Positions 45,433-54,436 of a stretch of DNA of 64,000 nt are shown piece by piece. The notes below the pieces were generated by a model. It worked only from the letters and a program-made list of their open reading frames with translations. It was not told the origin of the DNA and did not search any database. Source of the stretch: Legionella_C sp048541585 (lineage in GTDB: Bacteria; Pseudomonadota; Gammaproteobacteria; Legionellales; Legionellaceae); the NCBI RefSeq assembly GCF_048541585.1, contig NZ_CP183303.1, positions 496,001-560,000 of the forward strand. The letters run 5' to 3'. Each line of letters begins with the position of its first letter. Positions within the stretch are counted from its first letter, which is position 1. The position numbers were made by a program, and so were the translations under genes.

Positions 45433-46668
45433 TTACAAAACTATTAATTTAGACTCCATATGGCGGATTTTTTGGTAATCTAGGAAAATAGACTTGCGAT
45501 CGCCTGCCAACGCGACAATCCCAATGCTTGTTAAATAATCAACGGTTTGTGGTACAAAATCACCATTTTTAAACCAAATATGTTGATTGAGAAAAGTTAG
45601 TAATTTAGGAATATTAGTAAGAGCTTCAACGTTAGCTAGTTGTCCATTAGCAGGTGATTTCAAAAAAACGGGTACAACGGTTTTTGTTAGTTCATAGTTT
45701 TTAATTGCTACATCGCCATCAGCATAAATCTCAACTAGTTTATCTGCTTGACTACTACCACTAGCTTCTCTGGCAAAACCAACAACTGGACCACCGCACA
45801 TTCTGGCGCCTGTTTCTATAAGGCGTGGCCCTTCCTTCGTGAGCATAATTTCATTATGAGCAGCTCCCCAGCGAATTCCTAATGCATCTAGAGCTTTTTG
45901 TGTATAAGCGAATAATTCTTGATGTGCTTTTTCATTATAAGGAACAAATTCAACATAGTCGTAAATAGTTTGGCGATTATTAAAAGAGGTTTTATTATAT
46001 TTAATCAAATGCGCTAAATAGTGTTTTCCATTAGCGCTTACCGTGCCTACCGCATATTCAGTACCAATAGCTTGTTCTTGTATAACAACAGTTTTGTTAA
46101 TTGCTCCGCTCAATTTAGAGGGTTCAGTTAAAACTTGATTAAATGCTTTCTTCCAGTCTCCTTTGGCAGGAATGTGAAAGACTTTATCGCTACCGGCAGA
46201 TATTGGCGGTTTAATTATCAACGGTGCATCAGTTAATTGATTTAGTTTAAGCCAAGTTTCAGCTTCATCTTCAGACGCAGTACTGATTGTCTTTAGAGCA
46301 GGAACCCCTGCTTCTTGCAAAGCTTTTTGCATAAGAGCCTTATGTAATCTATTGAGAGCTTTTTTAGGGTCATTAGCAAACTGAGGTGTTAGTATGGTAG
46401 CCAGTGTTTCTGCAAGAGGGACGCCTTCTTCAGTACCAGGAATAATGGCAAGAGGATTATATTTTCTAAGTATTGTTACAAGATTTGGTTGGTCTGGAAT
46501 AATTTTAATAAAGTCTGCAGTTTGAATTTTTGCGCCAAAGCCAACCCATGATGCGGCGGGTTTAAGAGTAACTGCAATAGCAGGTATTCCGCGCGCTCTA
46601 AAAGCAGGAGCCAATTCTATTCCGGATGATAATGGATCTACAATAATAACAGGCCTATTCATATACAA
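45433..46668 (-). CDS. ATP-grasp ligase of the isocyanide cluster
   Basis: It has a Rossmann-like N-terminal region (IIVDPLSSGIELAPAFRARG), the ATP-grasp lid (LIIKPPISAGSDKVFHIP) and the Mg-binding acidic residues in EIMLTKEGPRLIETGARMCG. This is the carboxylate-amine ligase group containing L-amino-acid ligases such as BacD/YwfE. It should form an amide or peptide bond via acyl phosphate. It overlaps the MFS gene by 10 bases and is the last gene of the tight core operon, so it probably conjugates the isonitrile product or its precursor to another small molecule. Confidence 0.87.
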   Translation of the reverse strand: MYMNRPVIIVDPLSSGIELAPAFRARGIPAIAVTLKPAASWVGFGAKIQTADFIKIIPDQPNLVTILRKYNPLAIIPGTEEGVPLAETLATILTPQFANDPKKALNRLHKALMQKALQEAGVPALKTISTASEDEAETWLKLNQLTDAPLIIKPPISAGSDKVFHIPAKGDWKKAFNQVLTEPSKLSGAINKTVVIQEQAIGTEYAVGTVSANGKHYLAHLIKYNKTSFNNRQTIYDYVEFVPYNEKAHQELFAYTQKALDALGIRWGAAHNEIMLTKEGPRLIETGARMCGGPVVGFAREASGSSQADKLVEIYADGDVAIKNYELTKTVVPVFLKSPANGQLANVEALTNIPKLLTFLNQHIWFKNGDFVPQTVDYLTSIGIVALAGDRKSIFLDYQKIRHMESKLIVL

Positions 46669-47807
46669 TGCTCTCTATTTGAGTTTTTTATCAACGTTAG
46701 TTGACATATAAATACAGCTAGCAATAACATCGCAGCCGGGAAGGGAAGGTAGCTTTCCTTAAATCCAGACGTAAGAATTAAGCCACCAAGTGAAGTTCCT
46801 AAAGCTGCACCTAATCCAAAAGCGGAAGTATTTATAGCAGCCAGAATAGACATAGGTCTTTGATACAATTCAAATAAAATTTGTTGTTGAGGATTAGTGG
46901 TAGCCCATCCAAAAACGCCCCACATAAAAAAAGGAATTAATCCTATATAGGGTAAATTTTTAGTAAATGGTATTGAAAGGATAGTCAGGGCAAGGCCAAG
47001 CAAAACGAGAGCCATAATACCTTGTGGTTTTTGAGTACAATCGATAATAATTCCAACTAATGAGCTTCCTATAAACCCTCCCAATCCCCAACTAAATAAA
47101 ATCATTGTAAGTGAATGGGCAGAGCCTGATTGAAGCAAGGTAATATATGAAAATAGACCTAAACTTGCTGAAGCTGTAAAACAAGAAATCCCAATTACCG
47201 ATAGTGTTTTTTTGTTAATTAAAAGGCGAAGCTCATTACCCAAAAGCTGGGAATTAGGCAGTTTTATATCAGCATTTTGTAGGGCCAAACCAATTAATGC
47301 TATTAAGCTTAACATGATGATATAGGCCATCGACAACTGCCAATTAAATACGGATGATAGGTAAAGTCCAATAGGAGTGCCAAATACAACACCTGCACTG
47401 TTAGCACTCCATATAAAACCTAAGCCTCGCCCCTTGGCTGATGTTTTAACAACATGAACTGCTAGGGTGATACATAATGGTGTAAAAATACCAGCGCCTA
47501 CGCCTGCAAGCATTCTTCCAATTAAAAAAATCGCAAGATTTTCAGCAAGTAGGGTTATTAAATTGCCAAGGATAAATAGAGTAAGTGCAAATTGAATGAT
47601 AGCCTTTATTGGTTTATTAGCGAGGAGCACTGTAAAGAGCAGAGCAGAAAGAAGGTAGGTTAAGCTAAATAAGGTAATACCTTGTCCAGTTACAGCAATG
47701 GATTGGTTAATGGTTTCGCCTATTAAGGGGAGAAGGCCTGCAATTAAAAAAGTATTACAACCTACTGCAAACATTCCTATGGCTAAAAAAATTAAACTAG
47801 TTACCAT
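46659..47807 (-). CDS. MFS exporter of the isocyanide cluster
   Basis: Twelve membrane helices in 382 residues, the DHA1 layout of AraJ/PbuE-like effluxers: GMFAVGCNTFLIAGLLPLIG at helix 1 and FLIGRMLAGVGAGIFTPL at helix 4. It overlaps its neighbours by 7 and 10 bases, so it belongs to the operon and most likely exports the product or gives self-protection. Confidence 0.9.
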   Translation of the reverse strand: MVTSLIFLAIGMFAVGCNTFLIAGLLPLIGETINQSIAVTGQGITLFSLTYLLSALLFTVLLANKPIKAIIQFALTLFILGNLITLLAENLAIFLIGRMLAGVGAGIFTPLCITLAVHVVKTSAKGRGLGFIWSANSAGVVFGTPIGLYLSSVFNWQLSMAYIIMLSLIALIGLALQNADIKLPNSQLLGNELRLLINKKTLSVIGISCFTASASLGLFSYITLLQSGSAHSLTMILFSWGLGGFIGSSLVGIIIDCTQKPQGIMALVLLGLALTILSIPFTKNLPYIGLIPFFMWGVFGWATTNPQQQILFELYQRPMSILAAINTSAFGLGAALGTSLGGLILTSGFKESYLPFPAAMLLLAVFICQLTLIKNSNREHCI

Positions 47808-49246
47808 TTGCTAACTAACTCAACTAGGCACTGAGCTTTATCTAGTGGGGCGACTGCTTGAATATAAGAGTCCGGTCTAACTAAAATCGCTTGATTGAAG
47901 TAGTGAGTGCACTTCGTCCAGAGGTTTTCTTTAGATTTATCAGGATAAATCTGAATAATTTTTACATAGTCTGGTAGCTTTAGTTTTAAATTACCATAAC
48001 CAAAAATTAATAAAGTAAACTTTCTATAATTTAGAAGAGAATAAAGCCTTGTTTTGACAGTGCCGTTAAAAATTTCAAAATCAAAGAGGCGTGAGCCGCA
48101 AAGTTCTTCTTTGCCATAGCGAATCCCCATCCCTGTAATATATCCTGCCCGTCTTTGAATAATTTTTACATAATCTTCTGCATGCGTTCCATTTTGCGAA
48201 TACTTAGTTGAACGAACAAGCTCGCCAGAAGTATCAATGACACTTTGAGCAACTGCGCGGCGTTCGCTTTCATAACTTTGTAGTAATTTAGTGGGCATAT
48301 TAAAATTAATAACCATATTTAATTTCCACATTAAATTAAATGCATCTGCAAGACCTGTATTTAGACCTTGTCCGCCATTAACTGAATGAATATGGCAGGC
48401 ATCACCGGCAAGAAAGATACGATCGTTTGTAAAGAATTTCTCAGCTACAGATTCTTTAACTGAAAATTGGGAAAACCAAATAATCTTCTTAAAACTTAAG
48501 ACATGAGGCTGTATAGCACGATTAATTTTGTTAACCGCTTCCTCCAAGGTAAATTCTTTGATATCCATTCTCACATAAAATCTATCAATCTCTCCTTCTC
48601 TTGGAATCCAGGCTACATCAGATGAATCTGTCTGAAAAACAATAATTTCTGGAACTTTTGGAAAATCTGTGTCGATAATACCATCAATAACAGCCCATAT
48701 AATTTGGGGCCTTATGATTTCAAAAGGTATTTTAAAATGGTTTCGCACGAAGGATTGGGCGCCATCTGCACCAATGACATAACTTGATTGAATACGCTCA
48801 CCATTGGTAAGAGTCGTAAGACAACCGCCATTATTAAGCTCGATGTTTTCAATTGCAGTTAAACGCTTTACAGGTCTGCCAAACTCTCTAATTTTTTTAT
48901 TCAACATTTGTTCTATATAAGATTGGCCAAGCATTAAAAAATGTTTATGCAAGCAGCCTTCTAACTCCTCCCACCATGAAGATTGACGTGAGATAAATTT
49001 TCCCCCAGCCCACACAGAGCTGGTATTGCATGTTTTACCTAAAGGATAAAGCTCAGCAAATAAGTTAATTATTTCAAGTAATTGTAACGTGCGTGCGTTC
49101 AGAGCGTCTGCTCTACCTACTTCTAGAGGGCCCTCATTTTTATCAACAATCATGGTACGCAAGCCACAAAGTTGTCCTAGATAAGCGCACATAAGGCCTA
49201 CAGGGCCTGCTCCAACAATTAAAATATCTGCTAATTGTGTATTCAT
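47801..49246 (-). CDS. FAD-dependent aromatic monooxygenase (PheA/TfdB type)
   Basis: This class A flavoprotein hydroxylase has the dinucleotide fold ILIVGAGPVGLMCAYLGQ, RADALNARTLQLLE of the phenol-hydroxylase family, and the FAD-binding GD motif DRIFLAGDACHIHS then GGQGLNTGLADAFNLMWKL. The thioredoxin-like C-terminal part is short. It would hydroxylate a phenol ring ortho to the OH using NAD(P)H and O2, fitting tyrosine-derived isonitriles. The P. aeruginosa pvc cluster uses a different flavoenzyme class at this step. It overlaps pvcB by four bases. Confidence 0.9.
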   Translation of the reverse strand: MNTQLADILIVGAGPVGLMCAYLGQLCGLRTMIVDKNEGPLEVGRADALNARTLQLLEIINLFAELYPLGKTCNTSSVWAGGKFISRQSSWWEELEGCLHKHFLMLGQSYIEQMLNKKIREFGRPVKRLTAIENIELNNGGCLTTLTNGERIQSSYVIGADGAQSFVRNHFKIPFEIIRPQIIWAVIDGIIDTDFPKVPEIIVFQTDSSDVAWIPREGEIDRFYVRMDIKEFTLEEAVNKINRAIQPHVLSFKKIIWFSQFSVKESVAEKFFTNDRIFLAGDACHIHSVNGGQGLNTGLADAFNLMWKLNMVINFNMPTKLLQSYESERRAVAQSVIDTSGELVRSTKYSQNGTHAEDYVKIIQRRAGYITGMGIRYGKEELCGSRLFDFEIFNGTVKTRLYSLLNYRKFTLLIFGYGNLKLKLPDYVKIIQIYPDKSKENLWTKCTHYFNQAILVRPDSYIQAVAPLDKAQCLVELVSKW

Positions 49247-50079
49247 TCGTACGATTCCAAGCCAGGATTATTGAACGGTCGATTACTCAAAACATGAACT
49301 CGTTGAATATGACGAGGTGACTTAGAAGTAAATCCTTCTCTTCCATGTAAGAGAGAAAAATTATCAGCAATAACTATATCGCCATCTTGCCACTCATGGG
49401 CATAGAAAGTTTTAGCTGAGTACAGCGCCTTTACTAAACTCTGATGGAAGATGCCTAGCTCTTCTTGACTTACGCCCGTAAACTCAAGATCAGGTGGATT
49501 TAAAAAATGACCCTTGTTTTCTAAGGGGGGCTCATTATAACGAATAATGGGAAAGTTTTTATGGGGATGTTTGGTAATAATAGGGGATACTGTTTTACTA
49601 TTATAGAATTCCATTTTTCTTTTATAAACGCCTGTTACCTTGCTCCAGAGGCTTTTTTCACTAGAAGAAGCGTGTTCTAGAGCTAAAATGGTATTGGAAA
49701 AAGTGGTTCTTCCGCCTTGTCCTGCTAAGGGTGCTCTTACACAATGAAAAATCTGATATTCAGGAACCTGGGGCCGATACATGCCATCCCAATGGAGAGG
49801 AACATAATTATTATCGAAAATGTGATCTTCTGGATTTTCTTGCTCAATTAATTCAAGTACTTTGCCAAACGGCCAAATACTAATTTCTCCCCATTGCTCA
49901 CAGTAATCAGAAAACTCATTACTATTTTGAAAAGTACGAAATCCTCGTAATAATACAAGTTGTTCTTGCCAAAATAATTTGCGCAAGTTTTCAATCTCTA
50001 GATCTTGTACATGAACATTCTCATTTTTAGGTTCTAAGAGTACGCCAAATGGTTTAAGCGGTGTCACTTTATAATTCAT
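49243..50079 (-). CDS. pvcB: PvcB/IsnB-like Fe(II)/2-oxoglutarate oxygenase
   Basis: This TauD-fold enzyme of 278 residues has the HxD motif LHWDGMYRPQVPEYQIF, the GGRTTFSN loop, and distal His and Arg in DNFSLLHGREGF and SPRHIQRVHV. Lying one base downstream of the isocyanide synthase, it matches PvcB/IsnB, which oxidatively decarboxylate or desaturate the isonitrile of tyrosine or tryptophan to a vinyl isonitrile. Which outcome applies here cannot be read from the sequence. Confidence 0.88.
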   Translation of the reverse strand: MNYKVTPLKPFGVLLEPKNENVHVQDLEIENLRKLFWQEQLVLLRGFRTFQNSNEFSDYCEQWGEISIWPFGKVLELIEQENPEDHIFDNNYVPLHWDGMYRPQVPEYQIFHCVRAPLAGQGGRTTFSNTILALEHASSSEKSLWSKVTGVYKRKMEFYNSKTVSPIITKHPHKNFPIIRYNEPPLENKGHFLNPPDLEFTGVSQEELGIFHQSLVKALYSAKTFYAHEWQDGDIVIADNFSLLHGREGFTSKSPRHIQRVHVLSNRPFNNPGLESYE

Positions 50080-50080
50080 G

Positions 50081-51118
50081 CTATTCTCCTGTTAAGGTAT
50101 AATGACTATGACGCCCGTCAGCAGAAGAGATTAACTTAGCGCCTAAAGCTTCAGCTTCTGCACGTTTTAACAAGATATAGCCTTCCTCTCTTTGCACAGC
50201 AACGCCATGCCAAGGAGTCATCCAGCTTTCATTACCTACTAAGCGAATGCCTAGTTTTTTTGCTCCACAAGGTTGTGGGTGAATGGACAAACGAACAGCC
50301 TCTGGAAAATACTCAGCAATTAACTGACTCCAGGCATTACTTCTCCTGATAACTTCATAAGCTTTAGAACGAGCTTCTTTTTGAATGGCAGAGCGGCTTT
50401 TAATTTGGTCTATATGCATGGCGTCTTCAAATAAAAAGCGGGTAATGCCGCGATACATATAATTGGCTTCTTGTTCATCAGGAGTTGCTGAAGGTTGTGC
50501 GCCATTACGAATCTTCTGTTTAAGAAAATCTAGTGATTTTCCATAGTGCTTCATAAGTTCGCTACGCATTTGGGTAAAGGTAAGTTCCTTATAAAGGCAA
50601 TCAAGATTAAAAGTTGATATGTCTGAAAGGGACATTTCTGCTATGAATTTGTCTAATTCAATTTGATAAGCACTGACATGTTTTTCTAGCATTCCAACTA
50701 TATCACTGAAAACTCTTCCATCAGAGCACAAAATTATTTTAATTCCAGGAGTATAAATTTTTTTTATTCTTTGACAGAGATTGCCAAGAAAATAAAGAGA
50801 CAGGCGTTCAGCTAAATCGGGTAATGGCCCTAATACTTTTTCAGGATTAGGCGATTTCCCAGGGAAGGCTGGTAAGACAAAAGTAACCGGTTGATTATTC
50901 TTTATGGCAGCGATTATCTTTGGTAAATGAGGTGACGTGCACTTTTGACAATCTATATCGCCACATGAAGATGTTGATTCTGGCACACGGCGAAAAAGCA
51001 TAACCTCAGCTAATATTTTGTTAGCTATTTCCGTAGCAAAATCCCTATTCTCAAGTTTATCAAAACTATTAATAGAATGATTCGATATTATCCTAAAATT
51101 GGAAGCTGTATTGTTCAT
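50081..51118 (-). CDS. pvcA: Isocyanide synthase, PvcA/IsnA (DIT1_PvcA) family
   Basis: The hallmark block PVTFVLPAFPGKSPNPEKVL, followed by GPLPDLAERLSL and KIILCSDGRVFSDIVG, identifies the DIT1/PvcA family. These enzymes turn the alpha-amino group of an aromatic amino acid into an isonitrile, taking the carbon from ribulose 5-phosphate. The length of 345 is normal. A Cys-rich SCGDIDCQKC segment near residue 50 is also seen. The perfect TAGGAGGT ribosome site sits 5 bases before ATG. It is the first gene of the operon, divergent from the LysR gene. Confidence 0.93.
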   Translation of the reverse strand: MNNTASNFRIISNHSINSFDKLENRDFATEIANKILAEVMLFRRVPESTSSCGDIDCQKCTSPHLPKIIAAIKNNQPVTFVLPAFPGKSPNPEKVLGPLPDLAERLSLYFLGNLCQRIKKIYTPGIKIILCSDGRVFSDIVGMLEKHVSAYQIELDKFIAEMSLSDISTFNLDCLYKELTFTQMRSELMKHYGKSLDFLKQKIRNGAQPSATPDEQEANYMYRGITRFLFEDAMHIDQIKSRSAIQKEARSKAYEVIRRSNAWSQLIAEYFPEAVRLSIHPQPCGAKKLGIRLVGNESWMTPWHGVAVQREEGYILLKRAEAEALGAKLISSADGRHSHYTLTGE

Positions 51119-51168
51119 TTTTTACCTCCTAAGGATATATTACAAACTTTATTTCAATAAATAAAATT

Positions 51169-51187
51169 ACTTATTTTAATCATTATG
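51169..51187. promoter_or_regulatory. Fur-box-like site in the pvcA-lysR promoter region
   Basis: The 19 bases ending TTTTAATCATTATG match the Fur consensus GATAATGATAATCATTATC at 13 positions, including an unbroken run of ten (TAATCATTAT). Position between the divergent genes suits iron-repressed control of pvcA. Confidence 0.4.
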
Positions 51188-51210
51188 ATAAGATTTATTT
51201 ATATCTTATC
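51187..51210. promoter_or_regulatory. Perfect palindrome before the LysR gene (LTTR box)
   Basis: GATAAGAT and ATCTTATC flank an 8-base spacer (perfect 8-bp arms) 14 bases before the lysR ATG. A dyad containing T-N11-A spacing next to a divergent LysR gene is typical of the autoregulatory and target-gene site. It directly follows the Fur-like site. Confidence 0.6.
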
Positions 51211-51224
51211 CTGGTACCGATCTT

Positions 51225-52055
51225 ATGTCCTTGTCATTGGATGATATAAAGTATTTTGTTACCGTTACGGAAACCCTTAACTTGACAAGGGCTTCTGAAA
51301 TCATTGGGATCTCTCAACCAGCATTAAGTTATGCGATAAAAAGGCTTGAGAGTAAACTTGGCGGGCAGTTACTTATTAGGCTTAAAACTGGTATCCAACT
51401 AACGAAATTAGGTGAGGAATTTAAAAAACGTGCTCATCGCTTATTACATGAGTGGGAGCAAGCTCAAAACTTAGTTAATCCAGAATCAGGGCTAGTGCAA
51501 AGAAGCTACACTATTGCTGTTCATCCGTCAGTTGCTCTTTATACTCTAGAGTTCTTTTTACCAAAACTTTATGCTGATTTTCCTGGCCTAGATTTTAATT
51601 TTATTCATGGTCTCTCAAGAGAGATGGCTGAAAAAGTAATTAGTTGGGAAGCAGATTTTGGTATTATTGTTAATCCCATAGAACATCCAGATTTGGTGAT
51701 TCGGAAGCTATGCACTGATGAAGTTACTATTTTTTATGCCGAAAATGCAGTAGAGAAACTTATTTATGATAAAAATCTTTCTCAATCACAATTTATACTT
51801 AAGAAGATTAATAAAAAGATAAATTTTAATGGCCTACTAAGTTCATCTAATCTAGAAGTTGCTGCTAAATTAACTGCTATTGGTCTTGGCTATGGTATTT
51901 TACCTACCAGGGTCGCTTCTCAATATACCCATCTTAAAAAACTAGAAGAGGCACCTATTTTTAAAGATGAAATTTGTCTAGTATATCGCCCTGAAAAACA
52001 TAACAATTTAGTAAGTAAAAAAATTATTGAAGCCATTAAGGTGCTATCACAGTAA
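51225..52055 (+). CDS. LysR-family regulator of the isocyanide cluster
   Basis: The winged HTH is at residues 3-62 (LDDIKYFVTVTETLNLTRAS, GISQPALSYAIKRLESKLGG). An effector domain follows to 276 (YTIAVHPSVALYTLEFFLP). It is divergent from pvcA across a 106-base region with a palindrome and a Fur-like site, so it is the likely pathway-specific regulator, comparable in role to PtxR in Pseudomonas. No strong ribosome site is seen. Confidence 0.9.
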   Translation: MSLSLDDIKYFVTVTETLNLTRASEIIGISQPALSYAIKRLESKLGGQLLIRLKTGIQLTKLGEEFKKRAHRLLHEWEQAQNLVNPESGLVQRSYTIAVHPSVALYTLEFFLPKLYADFPGLDFNFIHGLSREMAEKVISWEADFGIIVNPIEHPDLVIRKLCTDEVTIFYAENAVEKLIYDKNLSQSQFILKKINKKINFNGLLSSSNLEVAAKLTAIGLGYGILPTRVASQYTHLKKLEEAPIFKDEICLVYRPEKHNNLVSKKIIEAIKVLSQ

Positions 52056-52270
52056 ATAAATGAGGAGAATGACATTGAGGTTGAAAATCTAATTATGCGT
52101 TTCTTTATCAACGCTACGATGGCTAAAGAAGGTACTTTAATCTTTTTATTTAAAAACTTAACGGGCTAAGTTTTATCTTAACTAAACCACCTGCTTATTT
52201 GAGAAAACTCAGAAATTTTACCTAATATGAGCTATATTTTCTTCTGTTAACCACAGAAAGGGAGTTTCAA

Positions 52271-52657
52271 ATGAGGAATATTAATTTGTCTTATAAGTTG
52301 AAAGGACTCAATCATTTTTTTATTGCACTTTTTTTATTAGTTAGCCCATTGGGTGCTTATGCTGCATGCTGTGCTGGCCATGGCGGCGTTACTTCTTGTA
52401 ATAAGTCTACAGGTCATCAGATGTGTAAAGACGGCACAGCGTCGCCTAGCTGTACTTGTACTAAGGCTAAATCAAAAGCCACCAAAACACCGCTTTCAAC
52501 TACCCTTCCAGCTGCTGACTCTAAAAGTAACTCTCATGGTAATACAATGACTAAAGGTTGTTGCTCACGTCATGGCGGGATAGCTCAATGTGATAAGGCT
52601 CGAGGTCACCAAATATGTAAAGATGGTACTGCATCACCTGCTTGCGCTTGTCATTAA
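52271..52657 (+). CDS. Secreted cysteine-rich protein with duplicated CC-HGG repeat
   Basis: A signal peptide (hydrophobic FFIALFLLVSPLGAYA, cut before ACCAG) leads to two copies of one 35-residue unit: CCAGHGGVTSCNKSTGHQMC then KDGTASPSCTC, and CCSRHGGIAQCDKARGHQIC then KDGTASPACAC. Each unit has six Cys in the same order. A Lys/Ser/Thr linker separates them. Such units suggest disulphide-bonded or metal-binding modules outside the cytoplasm; the function is unknown. AAAGGGAG precedes ATG. Confidence 0.83.
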   Translation: MRNINLSYKLKGLNHFFIALFLLVSPLGAYAACCAGHGGVTSCNKSTGHQMCKDGTASPSCTCTKAKSKATKTPLSTTLPAADSKSNSHGNTMTKGCCSRHGGIAQCDKARGHQICKDGTASPACACH

Positions 52658-52679
52658 GCTGGCTACAAAAAAATTATAT

Positions 52680-52762
52680 AGCCTTGATGAAGCACAGAGA
52701 ATCAAAGTTCAATTGGCTCTTTGTATCGTTAGCTACTTGACACGATTAGGTTTATCAAGGCT
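52680..52762. repeat. Short derivative of the 160-bp inverted-repeat family
   Basis: The left end AGCCTTGATGAAGCACAGAG matches the terminal repeat at 61158 at 17 of 20 positions, and the right end is ATCAAGGCT. The interior is shortened to an 83-bp unit. It may terminate the cysteine-rich gene. The rest of 52763-53074 is AT-rich without any feature I can name. Confidence 0.55.
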
Positions 52763-53074
52763 ATTTAAGAAAGATTAGAAATTTTCACGATAAATAAAAT
52801 GGCGGTAACTTTTAATATCTGAAAAATTTGATTACATATTAGAGCAATAATTTTTCTATTCTTAATAGTAAATGAAATTTATTCAATGCTAATTAATAAC
52901 TGAGTATTCATTAGTAAGAAGGTTAAAGTAGAGGTATAACGGTTTTGCACATAACTGTAAAATCCTATTATTAAAATTATAAAGATTATCTGGCTATTGC
53001 AAGAAAAATTTACAAAAACACTAAAGTAAACTAGAACTTATAGTACTCACATGTAAATTACAAAAATAATACCT

Positions 53075-54436
53075 ATGAAATCATTGAAGGTGGACGTTTG
53101 TATTATCGGCGCTGGCTTTGCCGGTTTGGCGGCAGCCTATAAACTGAAACAATCGGGTAAAACCTTAGTTGTATTGGAAGCACGTGATCGGGTTGGTGGT
53201 CGCGTCTATACCCATTCTCTGTCTAATAATATAGCTATAAATCGAGGGGGTACCTGGTTAGGTCAAGGCCACCAGCGCATGCATGCTCTTGTCAAAGAAT
53301 TAGGCATGGCAACATACCGGCAATATGTGCAAGGCGACAATTTAATGATCTTAAATGGCAAGACTCATCGTTACGCTGGCACACTCCCGAGTATTAATCT
53401 ACTAGCACTTGCCGACGTTGGTCTAGCTATGAATAAGCTCAATAGAATGGCAAAACAAGTTCCTCTTGATTCGCCTTGGAATAGCAAAAAAGCCAAAGAA
53501 TGGGATTCACAAACTATTGGTGGTTGGATTAGTTCACGCTGGCATGTGACTACAGACACAGGACAAAAAATCATACGATCAATCTTTAGTGATTTATTTA
53601 TGTCAGATCCCGCCGAAGTCTCCCTGTTGCATGGCCTTCACTTAATTCATTCTCTTAAGAGCTTAGAATGGATACTGTCTGCTATTGGAGGCGCGCAGCA
53701 GGATTTAATTGTGGGTGGCATGCAAGGTATTGCTGACCAGCTTGCCGCAAAGCTTGGAGCAGATACAATACACCTTAAAGCACCCGTACAACATATCCAA
53801 CAAGATAACGAGTCCATTAAAGTAAGAGCTACTAATCTAACTGTGCAGGCCGAACGGGTAATTATTGCTATTCCACCAATACTGGCTTCGCGTATTAATT
53901 ATGAGCCAGCCTTGCCTTTAATTAAATCTCAATTGCTGGAACGCTCAGCTCCCGGTCAAGGTATCAAGTGGCACGCTGTTTATAAGGAAGCATTCTGGCG
54001 TAAAGAAGGTCTTACCGGGCAAGGAGCAGATATGGACGATGTTCCGAATGTTACCATAGACTGTTCGCCAGTTAGTGGAGAGACAGGTGTAATTGCAGGC
54101 TTTGCTTTTGGTCCTTCGGCTCGGAAGTTAGCCAGTTATTCCGCAGAGGAACGGTTAGAAGTTTGGATAAAGGGTTTGAAAAAACGTTTTGGCCCTCGTG
54201 CTGCAGAGCCTATCGCTGTTGATGAATACGATTGGTCAGCAGATCCTTGGGCTCGTGGTGATATGTTTGCTCATTATGCCCCAGGGGTACTCACGGGATT
54301 TGGGCGAGCTCTTCGTGAACCTTGTGGTCGCATTCATTGGGCCGGTACAGAGACTGCAATAAAATGGAGTGGTAGCATCGAAGGTGCTACTCTTTCAGGT
54401 GAACGGGCAGCGGAGGAAGTACTTAAATTATGTTAG
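53075..54436 (+). CDS. FAD-dependent amine oxidase (flavin monoamine oxidase family)
   Basis: It begins with the FAD fold DVCIIGAGFAGLAAAYKLKQ and LEARDRVGGRVYTH, and ends with the MAO signature IHWAGTETAIKWSGSIEGA followed by SGERAAEEVL. At 453 residues it is a standard soluble amine oxidase: oxidative deamination of an amine or amino acid with H2O2 release. Codon use and base composition are visibly more GC-rich than neighbours, suggesting recent acquisition. It overlaps the next gene by 7 bases. No clear ribosome site is seen. Confidence 0.92.
   Translation: MKSLKVDVCIIGAGFAGLAAAYKLKQSGKTLVVLEARDRVGGRVYTHSLSNNIAINRGGTWLGQGHQRMHALVKELGMATYRQYVQGDNLMILNGKTHRYAGTLPSINLLALADVGLAMNKLNRMAKQVPLDSPWNSKKAKEWDSQTIGGWISSRWHVTTDTGQKIIRSIFSDLFMSDPAEVSLLHGLHLIHSLKSLEWILSAIGGAQQDLIVGGMQGIADQLAAKLGADTIHLKAPVQHIQQDNESIKVRATNLTVQAERVIIAIPPILASRINYEPALPLIKSQLLERSAPGQGIKWHAVYKEAFWRKEGLTGQGADMDDVPNVTIDCSPVSGETGVIAGFAFGPSARKLASYSAEERLEVWIKGLKKRFGPRAAEPIAVDEYDWSADPWARGDMFAHYAPGVLTGFGRALREPCGRIHWAGTETAIKWSGSIEGATLSGERAAEEVLKLC

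Noticed and set aside
42276..52055. Beta-lactam or NRPS cluster
   Set aside because: The IPNS-like oxygenase alone does not indicate beta-lactams; no NRPS, PKS or carrier protein is present, and PvcA defines the chemistry.
52353..52778. 65- and 62-residue frames over the cysteine-rich gene
   Set aside because: They are frame shadows of the duplicated secreted protein and run into a repeat.
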